64,000 bases of DNA from Drosophila persimilis (lineage: Eukaryota > Arthropoda > Insecta > Diptera > Drosophilidae): assembly GCF_003286085.1 (NCBI RefSeq), contig NW_020825322.1, positions 3,100,001 through 3,164,000 on the forward strand, read 5' to 3'. A model generated the notes under the pieces. It did not search any database. It had not been told where the DNA came from and was given only the letters and a program-made list of their open reading frames with translations. The first letter of the stretch is position 1. Each line of letters starts with the position of its first letter. Positions 1-9,039 of the stretch are shown here, one piece after another. Made by a program: the position numbers and the translations under genes.

Positions 1-164
1 TCTGACGGGATAATGGGCGTTGGAGGGAGGACATTGGTATCTCAGTAGATAAAGTACATAGTTAGAGAAGAGATGGTACGGGGCTATATTGGTTGTCTCC
101 ACCCTGACAATGAGAAAGCTGGAATACCCTTTAAGAAGTTTAATCAGGCGAAGTTGGTTTTCTT

Positions 165-240
165 TTATACTCTTGAAGAGGGCATACGAAAATGCTTCAT
201 TGGTCAGACACAAGAAAGCATTTCCGATCCAAGTATTTAG
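165..240 (+). mobile_element. INE-1/DINE-1 (Helitron-like) fragment
   Basis: The segment holds, in order, a degenerate 'TATAC..TTG.AGAGGG.ATA' start, 'TTGGTCAGA', and 'AGAAAGCATTTCCGATCC'. This is the order remembered for the 5' part of Drosophila INE-1 repeats. It is short, diverged and non-autonomous. The identity comes from memory of the consensus and needs an alignment to confirm. Confidence 0.5.
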
Positions 241-551
241 ATAACCATAAATAAACGAGCCTAACTAGGTGGAACTAGTGTTTTGAAGTTTCTTCTTTCC
301 TGAATAGTCAGATCGGACCATTCAATTGTGTAGGTATATGGGAAGGGATGTCATGATTTAAGGGATTTTAATATAATTAAGATGGATTAATTGGTCATTT
401 ACTTTAAGGGTATATCCTACTTGTGTTATCTATGTATGTATGTATATATATACAAAGTACTTATGGGAGTATATATACCACATGTATGTACAATATTATT
501 TAGCTTTAAGTCTGTATGCGAACCGGTGGATATTTTATCCCCCAATTGAAG
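241..551. other. AT-rich spacer
   Basis: No gene is seen. The stretch has GTAT/TATA runs near 430-455. The last part and the following 140 bp are also open on the minus strand (426-638, extendable to about 706), so strand choice for coding here is uncertain. Confidence 0.4.
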
Positions 552-689
552 ATGGGAAACTGTTGTCCTTATCTCTATAGGAAATTTAAATACAAAATCA
601 AAGACATTATCTTTAATGAACTCTCCATTAAGTACCAAGTAGTCCCCACAAGCAAGGACAACTGTCTGGGGATGGACTTCAAAAGTTAG
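552..689 (+). CDS. Possible micro-ORF, 45 aa, N-terminal MGNCC acylation motif
   Basis: ATG in a fair context (GAAGATGG) opens a 45-codon frame starting MGNCCPYLYRKFKYKIKD and ending at TAG 687-689. Gly2 followed by Asn and two cysteines is the classic arrangement for N-myristoylation with palmitoylation, and the next residues are strongly basic, which would favour membrane attachment. An AATAAATAAATA poly(A)-type signal lies about 110 bp downstream near 798. The opposite strand over the same bases is also open without an ATG at its start, so one of the two readings is a shadow. No homologue is recognised; the function is inferred only from the motif. Confidence 0.3.
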   Translation: MGNCCPYLYRKFKYKIKDIIFNELSIKYQVVPTSKDNCLGMDFKS

Positions 690-2744
690 TGCTGTGTTAT
701 TTTATAACCTATATCAATGCTCCATAATGTCCTCCTAAACTATCTCCAAGACTTCACGGAATATTTGTTTGGGGCTGTGGCTTGGGATATTATTTATAAT
801 AAATAAATATATCGAGTAAATGATGTGTATGCTTTATGCAGTTTTCTCTGTGTCCAATATATGCCAAAAAGTTATAGTTTACTCTTTGACCCACCAATTG
901 AAATAAGTAGTTACAGATAGGGAAATAAATAAATAAATAAAAGAGTGGAGAAGAGCGGGGAAGAGTGAAGAAGGGAAAGAGTGGAAAAGAGAAGCTTTGG
1001 AAAACTGCTCAGTTGTCGTCGTCTGTTGGTTGATGTTAAAAAAAAAGAGGGCGTTAGTTGCACTCTCGGCCAGGGTCCCTTTATATACATATATCCATAT
1101 AAGTGTTTGTGTGTTTGTGTGCTTGTGTGTGTATGATAAAGTGTGTTTGTGTGTGGCTCGTTTAATGGCCACAAAGCGGAAACTGGAGCGTGGCAGTTGC
1201 TGCTTCTTCATCTTTGCTCGCTGCTGCATTAGCAGCCATTTGCAGCAGCTATTGATGTAAGTGCATATGTGTTTGTATGCATGTGTACAGCGTACAGTGT
1301 ACCGTGTATGTGTGTGTGTGTGTGTGAGTGTGTGTCGTGCTTTACTGCCATTTATATTTATGTTTGCCTCTGCGTTCGCTCCGTTCCGTTGTCTCCCTCT
1401 CTACGTATACCCCCGAAATAATGACATGAAAAATTGTGTTTCCTGCTTTTGGGCGCTGCTTTCTGATTCGGCTTCAGACTCTTTCTGTTTCTGTTTCTTT
1501 GGCCATTCCTACGGCCAGCCATCCAGCCAGCTAGACCAGGAAGATTTTCCAGCAATATTTATGGGATTTTAAATCGAAAGAAATTCAATGCTTTTTTAAG
1601 ATGAATAAAGCGAACGAATGAAACGAAGGAAACAAGGGGGAATCTACGCAAAACACAATTCAAAATGTATGCTTACTTTTGCCATATTATTTTTAATTTC
1701 TTTTCTATTTTTCGTTTTGTGTTTTTCATGGCAAATACCTCTAATTGCTGAGGAAATGTGTATATTGTAATACTCAAAGTATAATACTCCGGACTGCCTT
1801 CATTCCGATTCGGTCTTTCTCGTGGTTCCTTTTCGATTTGGGGTTTCAGTGAAAGTGGATAAATATATGGGCGGGGGTGGAGAGGGGGGGGGAGGCACAT
1901 TAAATGCCGGGAGCGGCATCAACCGTGCGGCCGCACGACTGGCCTTGACGACGCGTCGCGTCACGACGCGCATAAAAAGTGGAAAATCAAATCGCAAAAC
2001 CACGCACAAAAGGCGTTGGCCAGGCCCGAAAGGGAATGGCATGGGTCCTGGGCTAGATCGCAATCAATGCGTTGGCGGCTTGGGTGGGGTTTGGTGTTTG
2101 GGGTTTCGGCTCGGGCAGCTGCTTTGATTGTGGGCGTGGCCGCCTTGTTCCAGTTTCGGCTATGCAGGCACACGCACACTCAGACACAGACACAGGCACA
2201 GCCACAGAGAGAGACAGACACAAGCGCAGACAGACACACAGATACAGATAAAGAGACAGACACAAAGCTGCGGCCTCATTTTGTGGACGCCACTAAAACT
2301 GAAACCGAAACCGAAGCTGAAGCCGAGTCGGGTCGAATCGCGTCGAATCGAGTTGGATTGAGTTCAATGTAGTGCGAGGGGGCGTCGTGCGGACCATTGT
2401 CCTTTTTTTTTGTTGTTTTTTGTTGTTTTTTTCTCCCTCTTTTACTTTTTTCGGCCTTGCCCGGTCGCTGCATTAGCCATGTTTGCCTTTTCAGCCATTC
2501 TGCCATTCTGCCAGTGGGTCCATTGCCAATTCATTCCCACCAACATTTTCGTACAGTTCTGCACTTTCCATTTCAAGCAAAGCTAATTATAATGTCTTTA
2601 CTCTGTACGAGCACTCTGGGAAAGGTCATAGGCGCATGAAATGTGCCTTTCAAATTTACATATGGTGCATGGTCTATGTGGAGGGTTGCCCCTAATAGCT
2701 GTCGGAAACTCTCAGCCGTGCAGCCCTTATCAATTCGCATCCTT
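690..2744. other. Gene-poor, repeat-rich intergenic DNA
   Basis: No gene is supported. The block contains TG-rich runs (about 1100-1155 and 1303-1336), a G-rich patch (1867-1893), an ACAG/ACAC run (2165-2270) and T-rich tracts (2402-2431). Open frames here are translations of these repeats. A hydrophobic ORF at 2483-2695 lacks other support. Confidence 0.6.
2168..2268. repeat. ACAG/ACAC-rich microsatellite-like run
   Basis: About 100 bp of imperfect CACA, CAGACA and AGACAGACACA units. It generates spurious Thr/Gln-rich or Ser/Val-rich ORFs on both strands. Confidence 0.8.
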
Positions 2745-2745
2745 A

Positions 2746-3079
2746 AGTTTATTGTGAATTGAATTCACATGGTGACATACCATTTCGACCAGTTGATATT
2801 GAAAGCCAGTTAAGAAGTTTGCCAGAACCAAAAAAAATATCATCATTTTTAATTCACGAATCACTAATTCACTCAAATATCCCCCAAATGTGGGCAAAAA
2901 GATGTCAGAGAGCAAATAGGAAGAATGATGCGACCATTAAAAAAGTAATTAAAAATTGGCTTAGGATGAAAGCTGACAAACAATACAAAAAACCTATCCC
3001 CAATCACATTGAGGGTCAACAAAAAGTGTCGCAAGAAAGGAGATATTTGACTCTTCGGAAGTCGTTCCTGCTGCAATGA
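2746..3079 (+). CDS. Unassigned basic ORF or exon (about 110 codons)
   Basis: The frame is open from a TAA near 2745 to TGA 3077-3079 and has a non-repetitive, coding-like composition. It includes PFRPVDIESQLRSLPEPKK, an acidic-free middle with MWAKRCQRANRKN, and VIKNWLRMKADKQYKKP. There is no ATG before the methionine of MWAKRC, so if real it starts in an upstream exon or at that internal ATG. 'ATCCTTAAG' just before it could serve as a splice acceptor. After the TGA a different frame stays coding-like for about 24 codons (IRARQFVCKKHGKQSSY), which may indicate a frameshifted or decayed gene. No family is recognised. It sits 0.7 kb upstream of the CH-domain gene on the same strand. Confidence 0.33.
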
Positions 3080-3544
3080 AATCCAAGTTCAGAATATGAT
3101 CAGAGCACGACAATTCGTGTGCAAAAAGCATGGAAAACAATCTAGCTATTAAGAAAGCAGTTTTGAGTTATCCAAATACGATATCTGTTATGGTTTTGGA
3201 AGCCATTTCCGCTATATGAAGAACTGAATTTTTATTGAAAAATAGCCTGAAGGTCTTTTGGCTCTGGCTTTAAACATTAATTGTATGGTAGGATTCTTCA
3301 TATATTATTAAAGAAAATAAAAATATATTTGAAAAACGGATTTTGGATTAAATTAAGTGTATTTAGCTTTAGGCGGGGTACAACGGGATCATTTTTTTTG
3401 TAATTGAAATGTATTCAAAACTAAAATCTAAATCCAATTACCTACATCTGTACAAATATACGAGAGCTGCCTATAATAAAAATAGTGAAGCACACACAAT
3501 ATAACGTTGAAAATGGTTTCATTATTTTTTTAAATTTTCTCCAG

Positions 3545-3702
3545 GAAGATGAAAACCCATTTCGAAACTTTGAAGCGTATTTTCGCAGCTCCTTTTCTCT
3601 TGGTCTGTCCGAGTCTGTAGAGGCGCTTGCTGTTAGATGGAACGAAAGTACTTCCAAAATATGCCTCTATCTAGATGTTCTTTTACTCCAGTGTCATTCA
3701 CG
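3545..3702 (+). CDS. Exon-like coding block upstream of the CH-domain gene
   Basis: A strong acceptor (a T-rich tract, then TTCTCCAG) at 3536-3544 precedes an open, codon-like stretch beginning EDENPFRNFEAYFRSSFSL and continuing through SESVEALAVRWNESTSK. The frame runs on to 3937 but from 3778 overlaps the CH-domain coding sequence in another frame, so the exon probably ends earlier, for example at CGG|GTGCGT near 3702. It could be an upstream exon of the same gene, but no clean phase match joins it to the CH frame. It could also be a separate or decayed gene. No homologue is recognised. Confidence 0.25.
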
Positions 3703-3777
3703 GGTGCGTAATCACCCAGATCACACACATTTAAAAAATATTTTTCAAGTGTTTACAAAATTTGAATCTGCTTGGAA

Positions 3778-4130
3778 ATGGCTACCTATTCCTTATACCC
3801 AGAAGAGCGCGAGAGGCTGGACAATTGGCTCCAGCAATGGGGCATCAAACTCGACTTCCGCACCCGTCACCAGTTCCGAGTGCCAGTGCCATGTCTGTGG
3901 CCAGATTAGTGGACAAGGTCCACAAGGATCTGGTTGACCTCAGTATGTATAAAGCGTGCACCGGCGTGCCGATGATGCAAAATAGCTGGAAAGTTTTAAA
4001 AATTCACGTTTTGGATGGACTGAATATAGGCATATCCGACACAGATCTGGAACAGCTGGCCCTGGGCAACGAGGGAGCGATTGATCAACTCCTCTTTTGT
4101 ATAATGTATACCCAGAACGAAAAGCTTTGA
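3778..4130 (+). CDS. Short SPEF1/CLAMP-type calponin-homology protein, one-base frameshift
   Basis: The ATG at 3778 has a good Kozak context (GGAAATGG) and opens with ATYSLYPEERERLDNWLQQ in frame 1. The match to the family then continues in frame 3 from 3882 with SVARLVDKVHKDLVDL, NSWKVLKIHVLDGLN and EGAIDQLLFCIM, to TGA 4128-4130. Laid end to end this follows the SPEF1/CLAMP CH_2 domain: helix 1 with a Trp, a central hydrophobic segment, the 'NW..LN.KVL..LN' motif and the terminal 'G.IELVL' helix. Length is about 117 residues, so it is a CH domain almost alone. CH_2 proteins bind microtubules and act in sperm flagella and motile cilia. Two bases (GT, 3880-3881) stand where a whole codon is expected. 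This is either a pseudogene lesion or an assembly error. AATAAA lies at 4159. Confidence 0.72.
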
Positions 4131-4158
4131 GTTGAGTTGAGGGTTTTTTTCCATTTGA

Positions 4159-4164
4159 AATAAA
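4159..4164 (+). terminator. Poly(A) signal of the CH-domain gene
   Basis: AATAAA 29 bp after the CH-domain stop codon, with T-rich sequence before and AT-rich sequence after. Confidence 0.55.
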
Positions 4165-4526
4165 AAATTACTAGTGGGAATTACTTATATAAGTTCGGTC
4201 ATCTGCCTCCTTAGACTAACTATTTTAAGACTATTTGGCAACACCATATTTACGCCTCGAACATTAAATTTGGCAAAGTTTTTTTTTGAAAGCTGAACGC
4301 TGAATTGTTTAAAATATTTAAGTATTGGTTTTTTGGTTTATTTAAAGTGATTTTCATTTTAGTATAATTTTGTATACCATCTGGTATCTCAAAGGGTAGG
4401 GACCCCTGCCTATGTAGCACACAGAACTAAGCGTTTCTGACCCCATATCAGTTTTCTGGCCATTTATGAAACCATAATTAAGCTGAGGCAGTAAAGTCTG
4501 GCTAAGAGCTAACCTCAGTCCAATGG
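4165..4526. other. AT-rich spacer
   Basis: No gene is seen. This lies between the plus-strand CH gene and a minus-strand exon candidate. Confidence 0.4.
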
Positions 4527-4730
4527 CTATATTCTGATCTGGCCATCCCCTACTTTGTCCATCTCCTGCTCTGAGTACCTCCCTTTTGGCCGGTCTTCTT
4601 CTATACTGTTTATCCATTTGCCCTGCTCCACCTCCGTAACAAACTCAAGGCACTCGAGCGCTTCAACGGACACACGGATATGGTTACGGAGCCATGTTTG
4701 GGCACGAGATGGTGCGGTGCGGTGCGGTAG
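4527..4730 (-). CDS. Coding-like terminal exon, unassigned
   Basis: On the minus strand, CATCCGCAG gives an acceptor at 4731, followed by 67 open codons to TAG 4529-4527. Codon use is good and the sequence non-repetitive: TWLRNHIRVSVEALECLEF, TEVEQGKWINSIEEDRPKG, then a charged tail. A signal-peptide exon lies 335 bp upstream (5066-5120), but the phases do not match directly (that exon leaves one base, this one starts in phase 0). A middle exon or another partner would be needed. A GGTGCGGTGC repeat at the exon start makes its boundary uncertain. No family is recognised. Confidence 0.28.
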   Translation of the reverse strand, partial: LPHRTAPSRAQTWLRNHIRVSVEALECLEFVTEVEQGKWINSIEEDRPKGRYSEQEMDKVGDGQIRI

Positions 4731-5065
4731 CTGCGGATGCATGGGCAGTGGATGAGCGGACCAGCCGGAGTCCAACCGAACGGAACTTTGAGAATGTTTT
4801 CAGTGATGAGAGGATGTCGGGCGAGTGTCATGCGATTGTTTTGTGTTAAGATGCGAGCCCTTGCAGACGACGGGCTTTGTTTGAATGACACTCGAATGAC
4901 GGGGGATTCTCCTTGTGGCTTGTCTGTTGTGCGTTGTCCATCGTCTGTTGTCGGTTGTGTGAGAGTGTGGATGTGGTGGTTCAAAATAGAGGTGAGGGTT
5001 ATACGAGAGTGTTGGGTTGGGCACAGTCAAGATTGGGTCGAGGCTAATAAATACAGGGCACTTAC

Positions 5066-5120
5066 TTGATATAAATGAAAGCACAAGAATCATATCTATG
5101 GTCACTTGAAACCACTTCAT
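5066..5120 (-). CDS. First coding exon with signal peptide
   Basis: Minus-strand ATG at 5120 starts MKWFQVTIDMILVLSFIS, a short charged N-terminus then a hydrophobic core, and the exon stops at a consensus donor (A|GTAAGT) at 5066/5065 leaving one base. The combination fits the first exon of a secreted or single-pass membrane protein with its next exons at lower coordinates, possibly beyond the window edge. The sequence ATGAGATGAAG puts a two-codon upstream ORF (ATG AGA TGA) overlapping the start codon, which could damp initiation. The gene identity is unknown. Confidence 0.4.
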
Positions 5121-8100
5121 CTCATTTCCCTCTGCACGCTTTTTTGGCTTTTGCTGCTGGTGGTTGAAGAAGGTGATTGTGGTGGTGCCTGGTGCCTGAT
5201 GCCTGGTGTCCGGTTTCTGGTCTCTGGTAGTGCTTCCGCTTCCTAGGGGCTGTTATTGGTATGTATTTCGTATGGGCTGTTCGATGACGATTGGGAGCAA
5301 GTGCTTTTTAAGGCGCTTTTTTCTAAGGCGATTTTAAGGCGCAGGCGCAACAGTTGAGGGAAAATTCAACTTTTCTCTTGTTGTAATTGTTGTAGAGTTT
5401 GGTTGTTGGTTTGTTGTTGTGCGTTATATGCATTTCAGTTGCTGTTTTTTTTTTTTTTTGTTGTTAGGGTAGTTTTCGGTTGTTTTCCTGGCAGCGTTTA
5501 TTTTACAAATATATTATTATTATTTCGGAATCATTGCAGTGCCTCGCTTCATCGTTTTCTTGTGGCGACTCCCTTTGAGTTTTCAGTATATATAACAGTT
5601 CTCTATATATTGTATATATATACTATTTGTTTATGTTGTATGTATAGTATATATGCTTGTAAATATATTTATTTCTTGGCAGTTTTCGATTAAAATTCTT
5701 TAAATGTGCTTTTTGGTGGCCTCTGCTTCGGTTCGCCTTTTCCCCTTTGCGCAGTTTTGCTCCTGTTCCTCGTTGTCCCTCCACTTCACATTGTCTCATT
5801 CCTCTGCCTTCTCCTCCATCACGACTCTTTGGGGAAAATTTGGGAAGAGAGAATGAGAGAGCGAACTGTGAGAGATAAAAATCATTTTGTGGACATTTAA
5901 TTAGTATTTTCATTAAAAAACAATTCAACAATCACTACAAGAATGCCTCAGAACTCTGGTCTGATCCTTAATACACCAAATACCAAAAACCACATACTAC
6001 ATTTGCTCCCAAGATAATTCGAAATGTTTGCGGAGGGCGAATGCCAGTTTCGACTTGACTAAGGTTGAGGTTAAGGTTAAGTTCCTCAAGTTTTTAGGCA
6101 TCTGTGGGACCCAGCCCCACCCCACCATCCGCTTCCTATTTAAAAAACAAAAACAATAAAGTTTTCCGCAGCAGCAGCAAATCCCAAATACATCTTCTCG
6201 TTCGGCTTTGTTTTTTTGTTTTTTCTTTTTATTTATGCTAATTGATTTTAATCTTAATTTTGTGCTGACCCAAAATTGAACTGCTTGAAATATATACATA
6301 CATACATACATATATATGTATATGGTTGAGAAGTTTTTTTTTTTATGGGTGGCAAACATTTTGTGAATTTTAATTGCTAATTTCACGTAATTCATTTACT
6401 CGGGATCTGAAGGTATCCGGCTTATTCTTTGGAAAACTTTTTGGCCGTCTTGTGCCGAACCTCCGTTGGGTCTGTTAATTTAATTAATAACTCCTAAAGG
6501 GACTTGACGAGTGTCCCTTTTTTCTCCCTGTGTGTGCGTGTCCTTTGACTGAGTTCGGATTACCCAATATCCCTTTCCTGCTTATGATTTCACTTGCCGT
6601 TCTCTGGCTAGGAATGGAGTTCCAATGGAACTTTGACAATTTTCGCCAGAGCGAGAATAATATTCAGAAATTTTGAAATATTCTTTGCCCATTTTCTTGA
6701 ATAAAAGCTAGATCAGTATGAATATTAATTAACGAGGAGGTTCGATGTTCACAATCCACTGTAGTCCAGAAGGGTAACCTTGGTAGCGACGAGCTGTGAT
6801 GGTCCGATTCCGTCCCTCAAATAAGAAGATCAAAGCAGAAGAAGAACGACGACGGCGGCTACACGAGAGACACGAGAGACCCGAGAGACCCGAGAGAGTG
6901 TCGGTAACTTAAGAAGGAAGCTTTAAGTTCGGTCGAGTATGGTTGTGGTTGTGAGGGCAACGAGATTATTCTTACAGTACAATTATTTTTAATAATAAAA
7001 AGAAACCCCACAGTTGTATATTTGCTGTCGAAGCAGTCCCTACAACAGAGGTATTTTTGCAGTCCAAAGGTCGCCCTTAATATTAACCAGGCAAATGCTT
7101 TAACATGTGAAATTTTATATCCTTGAAAATTGCCGTACAAGTAGTTGAAAATTAAAAGTACACCGAATGCTTGTACTACGAGTATACGTAAATGTATGCT
7201 ACATTATGGCACAATTCAATTAAAAAGACTTTAAGGGCGCCTCTTGAGCTCAATGAGGAAAATGCGGACGAGAGCGGGCGGGGGGAGAGAATGAATGAGC
7301 AATTCAGTGAGGGCGGCAAAAGGTTTTCGGAAGTAATTTAAGAAAATGTCATAAGAGTGTGCATGACCTTCCCACCTTCTGGCCCCGCCTCCGTCTCCGC
7401 CTCCGCCTCCACCTCTATTAGTCCCCCGGCGACCTTACTTGACGCGCTGTCAAATATTTAAAAGGCGGCTGCAGGGGCAGGGACAATGAAGTGACGCCAG
7501 GTGGGAGGCAGCTAGCGCTATGGGGGTGGTGCCAGGGGCAGGACATGGCAAGCCGTGGCTGGGGCTGGGTGGCTCGAAGACGACACGTTTTTGATGCAAC
7601 AAAAGATGCCAAGTGTCAATTTAAGCAGCCGCACACTTGCTCGAGAGCCCGGGCAAATGGGAGTGGGCTGTCAAAAAAAAAAAAGAAAAAAAAAATGTGC
7701 CACGGGCCTCATTCTCTCTCGTTCTATCTTTGCCACTGCCATTACCCCTGCCCCTGCCCCTGCTCCGGCCCCTGCTCCGGCCCTGTCTTCGTGCCCTCCC
7801 ACTTGATTCTTGAAAAAGCCAACGTTGAAAGCGTTTAAGGCGTCGCGTCCCTTTTCGCCCGAGCTGCCACGCTGGCAGTGTCCTTGCCTTTCCTTGATGA
7901 TTTGACAAGCCAACGCAAGGCTTTTCCACTCCCTCTCTGTTTTCCTCTACTCCCCCGCTACCCCGCTCTTCCGCTCCCCATCCCCCCATCTCTTGTCTTT
8001 CTTATCGTCCCTCTCTTTCGCTGTGTCCTGTTCAGGTCCTGTCCTCGCCTGTTGTCTTTTCATATTAAATGCATTGCGAAATATTAAAAAAGAACCCGAG

Positions 8101-8910
8101 AGAGAGAAATTCGATTTTTTGCCGTCAACTTCCGTTAGTCTGCCTGCCCAATTTGCCCCGTCATCATCGTGATAGTTGCCACCGCCTGACCCGCCTGCCC
8201 CGACTGCCCCCCTCTGTGGAGCCCCCGCCACATTTGTCGCTCATTATGAGCGCTCATTAGGCGGCGCTCAGGGCATGTTGCCTGTGACAAGTCGGCAAAA
8301 AATACGAGTATAAGAGAACTCGCGCCTCTGACGACCCCTGACCCTTAACCCCTAATAATGCAAAGCAGGCCAAAAGGGATCAAGAGGCATAATCTCTATA
8401 TTATGCTGTCAGTCCTAAAACGTTAGAGTACGAGTAGGAAAATAGCGGTTTTTTACATATAACTATTCGTTCATGAGTTTGCAGAAACCCTTCTTTTTCA
8501 ATCGAATTTCTATAAATCAAAACGAAGATCATTTTGTCCTGCATGGGATGTGTCCCAGAATATTCTATTCAATTTAATTATAACATAAAATTTAAAATTT
8601 AAGATAACAATTACTTATATTATTATTTTATTTAAAAGAAATGGTTTTAGAGTTTTATTAAAATTTTCCTGACAGGACTTCAAGCCTTGTGTGTTTAAAT
8701 TCTGTTATTAAATGCATTCTCATCAAACGCCACGAATTCCTTTAAAATGATATCCAAGTTTTTCTTGCCGTGAAGCAATCCCCGAAATACTCGTACTCCG
8801 CGACAGCCTGGAGAGAAATAACAACAGCTAAAGCAACAATTTCATTCACATCAGCATCAGCTCCAGCATCATCATTAGTATCATCATCAGCGACATTGTG
8901 GCATCCTTCC

Positions 8911-8947
8911 CAGTTTTCAGTTTTCAGTTCTCAGTTCTCAGTTCTCA
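8911..8947. repeat. CAGTTTT/CAGTTCT tandem repeat
   Basis: Five consecutive 7-bp units, two of CAGTTTT type then three of CAGTTCT type. Confidence 0.8.
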
Positions 8948-9016
8948 TTGGCATGCTCGGCAGCAACGGCGGAGCAGATAATCGTAGTCCCCCTCCAGAT
9001 ACCGCTCCGACTCCGG

Positions 9017-9039
9017 CGAGTACGAGTACGAGTACGAGT
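9017..9039. repeat. GAGTAC tandem repeat
   Basis: Nearly four GAGTAC units in a row; the same hexamer recurs singly elsewhere in the window. Confidence 0.8.

Noticed and set aside
6720-6790. GGTTCGATG and GGTCCGATTCC words suggestive of a tRNA T-arm
   Set aside because: No acceptor stem, anticodon stem or A/B box spacing could be built around them.
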